From positions 66,116,001 to 66,180,000 of the forward strand of contig NC_080588.1 of NCBI RefSeq assembly GCF_029962835.1: a stretch of 64,000 nucleotides of DNA, given 5' to 3'. The position numbers were made by a program, and so were the translations under genes. Numbering within the stretch: the stretch's first letter is position 1; each line of letters opens with the position of its first letter. The stretch comes from Magnolia sinica. Taxonomy: Eukaryota > Streptophyta > Magnoliopsida > Magnoliales > Magnoliaceae. The notes beneath the pieces are model-generated. The model had not been told where the DNA came from and ran no database searches. It was given only the letters and a program-made list of their open reading frames with translations. This document shows, one piece after another, positions 1 to 12,925 of the stretch.

Positions 1-568
1 CAAAAATAATCTCCTTGGACTCATGCAATACTACTTTTAACTTCTCTGGGATGTTCATGGATTCTACTTCTTTTTTCCTTTTCAACTAATACATTTATCA
101 CCCTCGTTTCCTGAAATTCTTTAATGAAATTTCGTTCAGTTACGAGAGACCGCTCCTTGATTTTAGAAGTCTTGAGTTGGTTCTTCGTTCTCATAGGTGA
201 GAGGATAATCTTTCTATCATTTTTAACAAAAATAAAAATATTATCCCAACCTCCACGAATATTATCCCAACCTCCATGCGTGGCTTCAAGATCATAATAT
301 CATGATTGACTGAGTAACATGTGATAAGCTTTCATATTGACAACATTACATAATACTTCATCATTATAATATTTAACAAGCGAGTAGAGAATACAATATT
401 ATTCAATTATCTTTGTTTTGTTGATCCACTTGATCCATCCAATCGTGTACGAAGAATGATATTTTTTTTATCTTTAGTTGCAGTTTTTCCTCCATAGCCT
501 TTGATACAAGGTCCTCACTACTCCTACAATTTATAATCATATTTTAGACCATTTGGTTAAAGGTGCAC

Positions 569-966
569 ACGAGACAACCTGATTCGGCTAACTCGACTCG
601 ACCCAAACCAAATTGGTCAGTCGGTCCGAACTGAGTAAGCTTCGCTCAATCCAAATTAAAACCGAGTCGAGTTCGAGTTACCTAGTAACTCAACCCGAAA
701 CTCGATCCGATTAGACTCGACTCGATTCGAAACCCGACTCGACCCGACTCTCTAACCCTACTATGACCCAATCCCAACCTCTCTCTCCCTCCCTCATCCT
801 CCTCTTCCAAGCCCGGCAACTACCCACCACCATCACCCTCCTCCTCCGCCTCCTCTTCTCTCTCCTCTCCACTCCCTCCCTCCCTCCCTCCCTCATCCTC
901 TTTCTCTTCCTCTTCCAAGCCCGGCAACCTCCCACCACCATCACCCTCCTCCTCCTCCTCCTCCTC

Positions 967-1012
<46 letters not shown>

Positions 1013-1235
1013 CCACTCCCTCCCTCCCTCATCTCTCAATCTGACTCGGTGCCAACTCGACCCGACTCGGTACTTTGACCGGATCGGACTCGGTCCGGAT
1101 CAGTCTAGGCTGGATCGAGTCAGCCATGCTGGACTCGAAATCGAGTCGGATCGAGTTCGGGTCAGGCCTATTTCAAAATCGGATTGAGTCGAGTCAGTCC
1201 TAACTCGGTCTGACTTGACTCGATGCCCAGCTCTA
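569..1235. mobile_element. GAGTCGA-rich insertion with 19-bp target duplication
   Basis: A 667-bp segment is flanked by CATTTGGTTAAAGGTGCAC (550-568) and the same 19 bases with one change (1236-1254). Its ends are built from degenerate GACTCGA/GAGTCGA/CGGACTC words. Its middle holds two copies of a 108-bp pyrimidine-rich unit (CAAGCCCGGCAAC at 808 and 916) and a long (CTC)n/(CT)n run at about 950-1010. A 19-bp duplication is typical of target-primed (LINE/SINE-like) insertion, but I see no clear poly(A) tail or tRNA boxes. The long R/E-rich and L/S-rich ORFs here are low-complexity artefacts. Confidence 0.6.
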
Positions 1236-1649
1236 CATTTGGTTCAAGGTGCACCTCATTTGAAAGATGTTGTGTCACCGTAAACTTATCTCTTTGTTTG
1301 GCGTGTACGAGAACTTTTTCACGATCAAAGTAGTATCTGTGATTCACCATTATTATGTGTCGGCCTACAATTCATCACCGACGTTGGAACACGAATAGCT
1401 TGACTGTGAGTTCCATTATCGATTTGTTGCCGCTCGCCATTACGAACACGCATCCGTTTGATAGCTTCCGTCATGTGGTTGATCAGTGCTTGCAATCCTT
1501 GCATGGCTTGCAGATTCTCCTGTTGTGCCGCCTGAAACACCGTTATTGTAAAAAAAAGTAATCTCCTGTAGCATCGCCCATGAGATTATTACTCGAACCT
1601 TAGTTAGAAGCCATTGAGTTGAGGAAAAGACAAACTCCGATACCAACAA

Positions 1650-2065
1650 TGTTGAGAAGAGTATGAAATAACTACAAAGAAAATCTCTCCTTTTCAAGTA
1701 ATAAAGGCCTAGTTTTTTTGAATATGTAAGAAATAAATAAGAGAAGGCTCTAATATTTTTATTAAATAATATCTTGAGTGTACGTTTTATCCGTTACACT
1801 ATAAAACAAAATTCCAATTTATAAACACAAAAAATAGTAAAATTCTAATTGTAATAAAAATTACTTGAAACAATAAAACTCATTTAAAACCTAGTTCATC
1901 CGAGAGAAAATTCTAGATAAACATTATTAAAGAAGTTTTTTTACAAGCAATTAAAAAAAAAAAGGAAATCCTAAAATTTCAAAAATAAAGAAATAAGATA
2001 AAAATTAAAATTTTTTTAAATTTTTTTTTATTTAAACTAAAGAGTAAAACCGTGTGTTTTCTCAC
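1650..2065 (-). repeat. Partial LTR of the left-edge gypsy element
   Basis: It starts TGTTGAGAAG directly after the PBS-like bases and is AT-rich, with the same style of AATATTTTTATTAAATAAT words as the X LTR at 15623-16255. It is about 0.4 kb against about 0.63 kb for X, so it is probably truncated. The right end is uncertain. Confidence 0.45.
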
Positions 2066-2439
2066 TAAGTAGACATATGCGGCCCACCATGTGCGTCAGT
2101 TGACCCCATAAACTACTAAGTCAAGATTGATGGAACGTGCATAGTTAATAGTTACTATTGATCTTTACATTTCAATCGTCAAATTCTTTCCAAGAAAAAA
2201 AAAAAACGGTTGGCCTCCCTGACGTGTACGGACGATTACGCTACGGATCGCCTGGCGGAACAGTCCCAACCCTTCCAAAGTTTGCCCATTGATGGAAGGT
2301 CAGGAAGAGAACAGGAACGCAGTTCAACAGGTCTCTGACACGTATTCCGTCCTCTCACACGAACGGCCTCTCAGTAAATCATTCTTCCGCTGGCCAGTCC
2401 CAGACATGCAATCCGCTTCCCACGCGGAAGTCTCTTTAG

Positions 2440-2535
2440 CAGCACGTGCGATTGGATATGGCCCCGGACCCGAGCCACACGTGTGGACTTATCTAAACCC
2501 ATATATACTCGTCAGTCGTCACTTCCACCTCCGAC
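2440..2535 (+). promoter_or_regulatory. Core promoter of the OPT gene
   Basis: A TATA box (TATATA) lies at 2502-2507, about 105 bases before the ATG. Upstream are a G-box core CACGTG at 2443-2448, an inverted CCAAT (ATTGG) near 2452 and a perfect 12-bp palindrome CCACACGTGTGG at 2475-2486 with an ACGT core. ACGT-core sites bind bZIP or bHLH factors in plants. Which factor acts here is not shown by the sequence. Confidence 0.6.
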
Positions 2536-2552
2536 ACACACACACACACACA

Positions 2553-2607
<55 letters not shown>

Positions 2608-2608
2608 G
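2534..2608 (+). repeat. (CA)n(CT)n microsatellite in the 5' leader of the OPT gene
   Basis: A CA run (2534-2555) passes directly into a CT run that ends two or three bases before the start codon. Given the TATA box at 2502 it should form most of the 5' UTR. Pyrimidine-rich leaders are common in plant genes. Confidence 0.85.
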
Positions 2609-2610
2609 CG

Positions 2611-3123
2611 ATGGGAACTGCGGCAATCGAGTCTCCGATCAAAAAACCCGATCAAGAAGAGTACGGAGACGAAGATGAAATCTCACCCGTCGAACAGGTG
2701 CGACTGACGGTGACGAACACGGACGACCCTTCACTGCCGGTGTGGACCTTCCGTATGTGGTCCCTGGGGGTGCTATCCTGCGCCCTCATGTCCTTCCTCA
2801 ACCAGTTCTTCTCCTACCGTACGGAGCCTCTCATCATAACTCAGATCTCTGTCCAGGTGGCCTCCCTACCGGCGGGGCACTTCCTGGCGTCGGTCCTGCC
2901 GCGGAAGCGGTTCAGATTGCCGGGATTCGGGACGAGGGAGTTCTCGTTGAATCCTGGGCCGTTCAACATGAAGGAGCATGTGCTGATATCGATATTCGCG
3001 AATGCGGGATACGCGTTTGGGAATGGAGCGGCGTATGCGGTTGGGATCGTGAATATCATAAAGGCTTTCTATGGGAGGAACATCTCCTTCTTGGCCAGCT
3101 GGATCCTTATTATTACTACGCAG
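2611..3123 (+). CDS. OPT exon 1 (residues 1-171)
   Basis: It encodes the N-terminal tail, the first membrane segment (about residues 48-66) and the NPG motif. It ends in phase 0 at ACG CAG followed by the donor GTACTC. The donor-flanking sequence is the template of the minisatellite that follows. Confidence 0.95.
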
Positions 3124-3258
3124 GTACTCTCTCCCTGAGTGTGATTTGCTAATGTGCGCCGGGGGATGCTGAATCCCTTTTGTTACTGTGCCGCTCTCGC
3201 TGTCACTAGCTAATGTGCGCCCGCCGAGCTGAATCATTTGTGATCACTCATTACTCAC

Positions 3259-3299
<41 letters not shown>

Positions 3300-6200
3300 A
3301 TTCTCTAATGGCCGGCGGGCGAGCTGAATCAGTGTTTTTTTTTTTTACTCCGCAGCTCTCGCCGCGTGATTCGCTAATGTACGCTGGACGAGTTTAACCA
3401 TTGTGATTACGATGCTGTCTGCGCGATTTGCTAATTTGCGCGGGGCGAGCTGAATCCTTAATATTTCTTGGCAGATCTCTGCATGATTTGCTAATGTGCA
3501 CCGAGCGAGCTGAATCCTTGCAGATAATACGCAGCTCTCTGCGTGATTTGCTAATATGCGCCGCTTAAGCTCTCTCCTTGTCCTTCGATTTTACTCATAT
3601 TTGGTCCGTATCCTTCCGAATTTTTCTGACGTGCGCCGCTCTCTGGCTTTTGTTCTTCCTTTCTGGAGGTCTCTTTCTCTGGTTGCTAGATATTCAATCG
3701 AGTTTCGGGGTTTCGCTGTCCGGCGTGGCATAGCACCTGCCTCTCCCGTTCTCTCTTTTGTTTTGCTAACACGAGCCCCGTACTTTGTGTCTTCTGCCCC
3801 TTTTTCATGTTTCTGTTGCTTTCGGTGCCTCCGAAGCGCAAGGCCATCTCTCTCTGGGATTTGCTAACGTGCGCCGCTTTGGATCTCTCTACTCATTTGG
3901 TCGTTAATTATTCTGGAATTCGATAACGTGCATCGTTCTCTTAATTTTGTTCCTTCTCGCTCGATCTTCTATCGAGGTTACGCCCCGTTCTCCGAGGTTT
4001 TCTTATCGGTTTCTCGAACCTGTGCCGAATCATCAAATCGATATGCCTTTTTTACTACGTTTCACGGCATCATGGGTTGCGTTCCTTGCGATACGTTGAT
4101 TTCGTACCGAGTTTTGTCTTTTCCACATAGGATTTCTAGATCTAGGATTTCTAGATCTGGAAACGGATTGGCTACTCCCCTGCCACCAGCTCCGTGGCTG
4201 GTGGTCGGTGCTCTGTGGGCCCCGCCATGATGTATGTGTTTCATCCATTCCGTTCATCCAGTTTTATATATCATTTTATATCTTGATCCCAAAAATGAGA
4301 GAGATATAAATCTCAGTTGGACCACACCACATGAAAACAATAGTGATTGGATATCGACTATTAAAATCCTCCTAAGGCCCACTATAATTTTTATTTGACA
4401 TCAAATCTGTTGATTAGGTCATACAGGCCCAGATGAAGAGAAAAAAGCAAAGATCATCTTGATCCAAAACTTTTATGGCCCCTAAAATATTTTTAATGGT
4501 CGACCCTCATTCAACACTGTTTCCTGTAATGTGGTCCACTTGAGATTTGGATATATCTCATTTTTGGGCTCTTACCGTTAAATGATCTTTAAAAATAGAT
4601 GGGCGGCATGGATGAAACACATACATCATGGTGGGGCTCACATAGCACCGACCACCAGCCATGGGATGGTGTCAGGGGGAGTAGCCAATCCGTTTCCGAT
4701 AGATCTCGGGTTTCGATATCGGGGCCGTTTACCGACGCCTTGGTTACCCATTTCCTGTTCGACGCGGATTGCGTCCTTCCCCCGCCCGGACGGTAATTCA
4801 GTCCGGGCAGGACCCTGTGGGGCCCACCGTGACGTACCTTTTTTTTAATCCACGCCGTTCATCGTTTTCCTCGTATCATTTAAAACATTATGCAAAAAAA
4901 GAGGCAGGTCCAGGGCTCAAGTGAACCACAAAGTGGGGATTGAACATCCACCATTAAAAATTTCTTGGGAGCGGGAGAAGTTTCGGATCATATTTGTGTT
5001 TTCACTCAATCAACGTCTACATGATCTTATGAAAAGGTTGGATGGTAAATAAACATCACGGTGGCTCTTAGAAAGGTTTCAACAGTGAGTGTCATTATCA
5101 CTGTAGCTTTCTTTGGTTTTGTCCACTGGATCTTTGGAACTGCCTAATTTTTAGGAGCAAACTTTAAAATGATACGAGAAAAGCAATGAACGGCGTGGAT
5201 AAAAAACTTACATCACGGTGGGCCCCACAGAGCCCTGCCCGGATTACCGTCCGGGCGGGGGTAGGACGCAATCCGCGTCCTTTCCTTACCGTCGCTAACG
5301 TGCGCCGGTTTATGTTTTCTGCTTTTTTTTGCGTGCTCTGCTAAAATCCGCTGGCCTGAAATTCACGTGGAGACGAGAGAGTTCCCTTGCTTCTGTGTCT
5401 ATCTACTGGTTTCGTCTCTTTGTTTGATTGTTGGGCTATTTCATTTTTATGTCTTTCTTTTCTCCGTTCTCGTTGAAGGCCTGATGTTAACGTGCGCCCA
5501 CGGTGCAGGTGCTGGGGTACGGCTGGGCGGGACTGCTGCGGAAGTATGTGGTGGAGCCGGCCCACATGTGGTGGCCCAGTACTCTCGTTCAAGTGTCGCT
5601 ATTCCGGTACGTTATAACCAGAAAATTTTTATACTCTGGCAGAGGGTGATGGATAATACGCAGCTACTTACAAATTACTTTAAGATTGCATACGTGGAAT
5701 ACACGTAGTCAAATTAAACGGTTCAAATTAGATGTATCATGAACAAACAATAAAGCTTACCTGACTATCGGATTGGTGCACATTCAGTGGACGGTTAAAA
5801 ATGAAAAATATCCAACGGTCCTATTTCTACCAACAAGTGTCCACGAATCAGAGGATATGATTGTTCAACCAAGCTGATCTTTAGATAATGATCTGGATAC
5901 AGTGGCCTGCACAATATAGACGGTTTGATTTGAGTTAGTATATGCCTCGTGTACAATTTATAAGTGCCTGCGTACCAAGCGTCATATGCAGCCGGAGTAT
6001 CATATAACTCCTCTTTCTATTTCATGCGTTGGAATCCTACGATAGTTCACAACCATTGAAAAGCGCCTTCCCATCCGCGCATCATAGTTATACGGAAATG
6101 TAGATCGTCCAAATACTTATTAAATTGTGGCAAATAAAGAAAAAAAGATGAAGTAATATTGACTGTCTGATTTTGCAATTAGAATTTGGACCGTCACGAT

Positions 6201-9139
6201 TTAAGTTTAACCATCTATTTGAAATCCATCAAATCGACGGTTTGGATTTCTTGTGTGATTTTATAGGCCTCTCCCGATGTAACGGTATAGATAGCCGTCC
6301 ATGGGTCCAAGTCCGAGGATAATGGGTCGCCACCCCTTCTGGTGACCCTGCACCGTGCAGCTAGCTGTGGAAAAGGTCCATGGCCCCCATGAATGATGCA
6401 TGTGCTTTACCCATGCTCATCCATTTTGCCAGCTCATTTGTTGGTTCAGGCACTAAAATGAGGTAGATCCAGAACTAATGGACCACACCCAAGAAAATAG
6501 TGGGAATCGATTGCCTACAGTCTAGAACTTATCAGGCCGCCGAAATGTTTTATTTATTTATTATTATTATTTTTTTTACACGCACACACACACCCCCACA
6601 CACTCACGCTAGTGGAATTTCACCACCTATGGGTACTCAAACCCTTGACCGGGTGTTGAAACTCCCGAGAGTCCACCACCCGAGCATGAGTGAGGACACC
6701 CGAGAAATGTTTATTTGTCATCCAACTTGTTTATAAAGTCAAGTAATTCTGATGAAGAGAGAATACAAATATCTGCTTGATCCAAAGCTTCGGTTGCCCC
6801 TTAAAAGTTTTCATTAAAAGGCATTGAATCCCCACCCTGGTGCGGTCAAATTGAGCCTCGGATGTGGCTCATTTTTGTGCTCATGCCCTAAAATGATCCG
6901 GCAAAATAGAAGGACGCATGCATAACACACACATATATCATGGTGGGCCCACAAAACTTTCCAGAAGCTATTGTATGGGGTCACCGGCAATCCGCATCCA
7001 TCTCCGGAACGTTGGTGAACTATCCGAAGAGTAGTCTGTCAATGGGTCGTTTGTTGATCGGTTGGAGAATGAAAGAGACAGTTTCGGTGCCGTGAAATTT
7101 TTATCGGGAAATTCTCTTGCGTTGGTTAAAAAACGCAAAGACTACTGTCCGTCATGTGAACGAGATCCCAACCGATTCGTTTGGTGGGCTACGCAGAGCT
7201 CAAAAACGTCACGGAACGTTTGATCACCGAACTGACTTTTGACGTTTTTTTAGGGGATCTTTTGGTTTCTACCTGCAGCCGTCCAATCAAATGGTTAGCT
7301 TACGATCGTTGATCAATGCAAATTTGCGGCACTTTATGTGGTGTGGGGCCCACCTGATTATCAATCAGTGACTCGACTGCATTTTGACGTATTACTTTTC
7401 GAGTATTTCTTTTTAGGAAGGTAGGATTGGAAGTTGCATTTTCTCGAGTAGTTTAAAGGGGGCCTCTGCCCACGTGCAAGAGTGTACCAACTTTCACGCT
7501 GTCATCGCCAACCTTTTGACTCTTTGAGCTTGATTTGCCTCTGTCGTGACTCACGATCTCAGCATGTGTTGCTCGCTAGGACCTACATACTGAGATTGTC
7601 CAAGGATCGGACCCGCTCCTGTTTAGTATTCTATCATTAAAGGCCACCTTAAGAAAATTAGCTTGAACTAATGATTCTGTCCATCAAATCTGCATCTTAA
7701 AATTTAGAACTTTGAAAATAATCTTCAATAGCTCAGATTCAACTCAAAACATTAAAGGCCATGATCATCACCAAGGCCTACTTATGGGATCATAGTTTAT
7801 TTATGAGATTACCTAGGCGTGGACTGCTTGAATCTTTGAATAATCAGACTGTCTCAGCATGTGGGCCCAGAGGGGCGACGCATGAGTTTGAGTCAGGCAC
7901 TTAGAAATGAGCAAGCTTATTTGATTATCTCACCATGGTATTTGTGGAAATTTATTGGATGGTTAAAAATAAAAATTATCCGACAAATAAGTGTCCATGG
8001 ATAAGTGGTTAGGATTGTTCAACCAATCGGACTTTAGGGCCGTGATCTAGCTTCTTCCACACTTTATTCAGTTCAATTGAGTTACGGATGTAGCGTGTTC
8101 AATTTCTGAGAGCCTGCATATCTGGCAGCCTACTTTGTCGAGTATCAAATAACAACCCTTGTATATTTATATGTTTGCAATGGTAAAAGATTTTGATGCT
8201 TTCACACTCTTGCGGAATGACATTTTTAGATGTTGGTATTGTTTGTATAGACACATACAGCTGGCAGGATAGCCTGGTTCACTGTACAGCAGTATGGTAG
8301 ATAGAAGCATATATATGCTAATTTTACACATTCCTCTTGTGCGTGTGTCTATATATATGTGTGTGTGTGTGGGGTCCATACATTATGTGTGTCCCACTTG
8401 GATGAGGGGTCACACTAAGTTTGAGATGCATGCAAATTTTAGGTGGGCCCCACCAAGTACTTTTAGATGTTTTAGGCATGCCTTTGACATGATATTAGAT
8501 GGTATGACCCACCTAGTTCCTTATAGGGTTGATTTTCGGGATATCCATAGTTTAAAGGGACAGATCAAATGCAGGGTAATGGTTCTATGCGGTTGAGCTC
8601 ATGGAAACTTTCCATGAGGTTGAGCTGTGTGGGCCCCACCGTGATGCGTGTTGAAAATCAACACCATGAATTTGATGGGTCCTCTTTAAATTATGGGATA
8701 TCCCAAAAATCAGCCGTGCAATGAACTCAGGTGGGCCATACCATCTAAACTCATGTCAAGGCATGCCTAAAACATATAAAAGTACTTGGTGGTTTGGACC
8801 TAAAATTTGGATGCATTTGAAACTTGGTGTGACCCTTCATCCAAGTGGGACACACATAATGGATGGACTGGATTTGTGAACCACATCTCGGTGGGCCCAG
8901 CAAATGATTGTGAATGTTTTAATGGGAGGATAACCCCTCTCAACTTTTGCATGTGGTGTGGCCCACAAAAGTCCTGGATTGACTTGATTTTTAAGCCCGA
9001 GGCCCACCATGGAATGGTGCATCTGACTGATGGGGTAGATGTTTGACACATATCACGGTGGGGCCCACACAGCTCAACCTCATGGGAAGTTCCCATGAGC
9101 TCGATCGCATGGAACCATTTCCACTATATATATATCTAT

Positions 9140-9197
<58 letters not shown>

Positions 9198-12135
9198 CAA
9201 TGGAATAGAGACAGTTTTCCATAATAGTTCCTATAGTTATTATGGTATCAGAGTTATAGGTTTATCTGGTGACCAGCAGATTAGAGGTTCCCGCACGCTT
9301 TCTCAACACTACTATGATAAGTTCCCATCTCTTGAGCTGTGTAACAAGTGATGGTTAAAATGTTGGTATTCACCATTGCATGAGGTTCCCCTCTATTGAG
9401 GAGTGTAACAAAGGGTGGACCGTTCCAAAGCATGTCCAAATCCAGGCCATGAGACTAAGACCTGAGTCCATGTCCCATCCAGTCCGTGACTAAGCAATCG
9501 GCCGGGCTGGGTCCACATCCAGAGTTAAATCACCTATAGCCGGTCGCAAAGATCACCTGAGGAAGAAGCAGGGCTATCCACTCTTATCAATGGACACCCA
9601 AAGGTTGATCTTTATGGCTGGGCCTGTCTTCCTAGGTGAGATGTCCCACACTTGTGACACGATTGGCAAAAGGAGGTAGGATGCTGCTGGCTGTAGGTGA
9701 TCGTTTCAGAAAGTTGGTAGGACCAGTGATCATTTCTGAAAGATGTCCCACACAGTCAAAGCTTATGCATACAAAGCATAGATGTCCTACACGGTCAAAG
9801 CATAGCTTTGTATGGGGCATAGTTGGTAAGAGTTGGGCTTTTTACAACTTTCAAGGATTACCCTTGAAAGATAAATGCTTTGTCTGCATCGAACTTCGAC
9901 CGTGCAGGACACCGTTTCTGCAGAAACTTTTTAAAATCTTTCAGTTGACCAAGTTGCTAGGACCAGTGATTCAAATATTGGTATCAACGTTGGGAAATGG
10001 TGGAATTTTTCAATAAAACTTCAAGATGTGGTGAAAGAATGTGATTACATACTTAAAATTCAAAAGGTGACAGAAAAAGTATATACAATGAATTTCCTTT
10101 GTATGGAATCCTAAACTATGCAATGTTTGATAAAAGTATATAAACAGATTCCCCCAAGCAAATTTGTGAGAAAATGAAATTGTATAAGGTTTTTGGTTTT
10201 TTTTTTTTTAATTTTCAATTCTTTTTGAATTTCCACTAGGAAATATATCGCAATGTATCACTTTTGAATTTTCCACCAGGAAGAGTATATTGCAATGTGT
10301 TGCGTGTACCGGTGAAACATGAGAATTTTATGGAGGGTTTTTGGCAAAATACCACTGTATTAGGGGAATTGAATAACTTTCCCCATATATCATACTATAT
10401 CGGCCAATACTATCAATATTTAAGTCATTGGGTAGAACTAGCAGTTTCACCAATATGTCGTGGTATAGCAGCCTTTTACATGATAGGCATTCAAGCAAGA
10501 GGCTGCAGGTTCCTAAGTTTTTGTAAGCTTATTTTAAGAGCTAGTTATCTGCGTGTAAAAAGTTATTCACTTTTGTGTTAATTCACATGAATATCATTTG
10601 CTTATACACTATTGCTTGTGTGGGGCCACCAAATGGCATGGATGCCATCCAAACCATGCATTAAGTGATCCCAAGCCTATCCAATATATAATTAAGTGGG
10701 CCCTACCATAGAAAGCAATTGACATCTAAAAAACCTCCACATTTACATGGTGGTCCATGTGATGGTTGGATCGACCTGATTTTGGCCTTCCAACTTTCAC
10801 GGTGGGGCAACCCTGCTGGACAGATGATTCTGTACACACACTATGGTCCGCCATGATCAAGCTTGTAGAATAAGCTTATCCTGACAGGGCTCAAAAAAGG
10901 TCATGCTACTTTTTTTTTTTTCTTTTCTTTTCTTTTCTTTTCTTTTTAACTAACCAGCTTCCATAATCAACGAATATGCTGGATAATTCCTTTAAAAAAT
11001 AAGGATATGACTCAAAGGAGGCATACTTACTCTACCCACTCCTCACATGTGAGATTTGGTTTGCCCAATGGGTGGATTCCATTGCGTAAGTGTCCTGGCC
11101 TGAGAATTTAGCCAATCAACGAATCAGATAGGCTCCCATGCATGTATCAGATGCACTAGTATGGTTGGATGGCTGTTTTCTTAGACCACCGAACACACAA
11201 TGAAGCCTGCCATATGGATGGCTTGGATCTCCCATCTGTTCCAGGCCGGCATGTCTCGCAGTTTCTAGTCCAGAAAAGTAGAATTAGTAAAATCTCTGCT
11301 CAGAATAGTAATAGCTAGTGCTTTATAGTATCCTGATTAAATACCTGATCAGATAATGGGGCCTACCACCCAATAAGAAGCTGGAGGCCCTCTACTTTTT
11401 AACTCTTCTTTTCTAGGCTTGACCCATGTCTGAACTTGAGAGGTCCCACGGCACATATTGCATACACACCTTCATCAATACACACACTGTATACTGGACA
11501 ACTCAATAGTTATGAGGATACCAACGGCTAATCCGGATTCAATTTGAATTTTCAGGGCCTTACACGAGAAGGAGGAGCAGCGCATGTCGCGCGCAAAGTT
11601 CTTCCTCATCGCCCTCATCTGCAGCTTCTGTTGGTACGTGATGCCTGGTTACCTCTTCCCGACCCTGACGAACATCTCATGGCTCTGCTGGGCCTTCTCC
11701 AAGTCGGTCACCGCCCAGCAGCTAGGATCTGGAATGCGGGGCCTGGGCCTCGGTGCATTCACGCTCGACTGGTCCGCAGTCGCCGCCTTCATGTTCAGTC
11801 CTCTGACTTACCCCTTCTTTGCCATTGCCAATGTCTACATTGGCTTCGTTTTGATAGTATACATTGCGATCCCTGTGGCTTATTGGGCACTCGACCTGTA
11901 CAACGCAAAGACATTTCCGTTGTTCTCGTCGCACTTGTTCACCGCCACCGGCCAAGATTATAACATATCAGCTATAGTCAACAACAAATTCGAGATAAAT
12001 ATGCCTGCATACAATGATCAGGGACGGATTCATCTGAGCATGTTCTTCGCTCTGACTTACGGGTTCGGTTTTGCCACCATCGCATCCACGCTTACACATG
12101 TTGCCCTTTTTAATGGAAGGTTTGTGGTTGATTTT

Positions 12136-12166
<31 letters not shown>

Positions 12167-12869
12167 GTTGTGGGATGCAAATGCTCTGCTTGAATTCAGG
12201 ATGGGAGCTGATTACTTGGGTTTTACCATTGATGGAAGGATTTCTTCCATTTATTCTTTCCTCCTGACAGGTGGTTGAGTCTGGTGACCTTTGCCTAATG
12301 AACTTCTAACTGCTGTAAAACGTACTAAATTTCCATCCTACCTTTGGTTTTGGTTGTCCAAATTGTATACTTCAAACTTTAGTTGAGAGATAGAGTCAGT
12401 TTAGGTAGTGTTTGGAAGAACCTAAACTAACTTTTGTTTGAATCAATTGGTGGCATGACTTCATTTTTAGCTGAGGAAGGCTGGGGATTGTGCTAAATAA
12501 ATAAATAAAAGAAACTCAAATGGTTGGATCATCTTCTCTGCTTTCCTATCCCATAGGTAAAATTTACTTCGTTACTACTTGAAAGGAACTTAACCAAAAA
12601 TAAAAAATAAAAAAAGAAAGAAAAGAAAAGAAAAGAATTTCTTAAGGTGGAAAACACAAGAGAAACCAGAAACAGAACTATAAGAAAATGCCTGGAAAAC
12701 CTAAAAATGAGTGACCCCCTCATCACTTTAACTCACACAGGAGACTGTCCCAGAGAATTACAACAAGAAGGGTAATTGAAAGGCTGATGTCATACTTCCA
12801 GACATGCCTTTATGCTTTATAATAGAAGAGAGTCAAGAGAAGGACAAACCTTAGCCACTAAACCACCCA

Positions 12870-12925
<56 letters not shown>

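Larger units (their letters stand above)
1..2065 (-). mobile_element. Ty3/gypsy retrotransposon remnant (X-family copy), 5' part, running off the left edge
   Basis: Read on the minus strand, bases 1-200 encode a broken protease-to-RT linker that can be aligned by eye with the linker in element X at 18546-18773 (shared NQ.KTSK stretch, then an acidic, K-rich run). Bases 1325-1650 hold a leader with short gag-like ORFs rich in Q and M. A primer-binding-site-like sequence lies at 1633-1647 (reverse complement GTTGGTATCGGAGTT, like the initiator tRNA-Met site TGGTATCAGAGC). The LTR begins at 1650. The order linker, leader, PBS, LTR from left to right fits a minus-strand element. Stops and frameshifts are everywhere. 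The right limit near 2065 is only approximate because I found no target duplication. Confidence 0.6.

Noticed and set aside
711-1044. Long R/E-rich and L/S-rich ORFs on both strands
   Set aside because: They only translate (CT)n/(CTC)n runs in the GAGTCGA-rich insertion; no domain, overlapping in several frames.
2289-2678. ORF starting upstream of the OPT ATG and reading through the CT repeat
   Set aside because: Its start lies before the TATA box at 2502, so it would not be on the transcript; out of frame with OPT.
10264-10581. 105-codon ORF in OPT intron 2
   Set aside because: No recognisable domain, lies inside an intron on the same strand, and neighbouring DNA is repeat-like.
12120-12267. 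Read-through of OPT exon 3 to the stop at 12267
   Set aside because: A (TTA)n tract encodes poly-Tyr there; the GTTTGT donor at 12120 joins in frame to the conserved [12 protein letters not shown] of exon 4.
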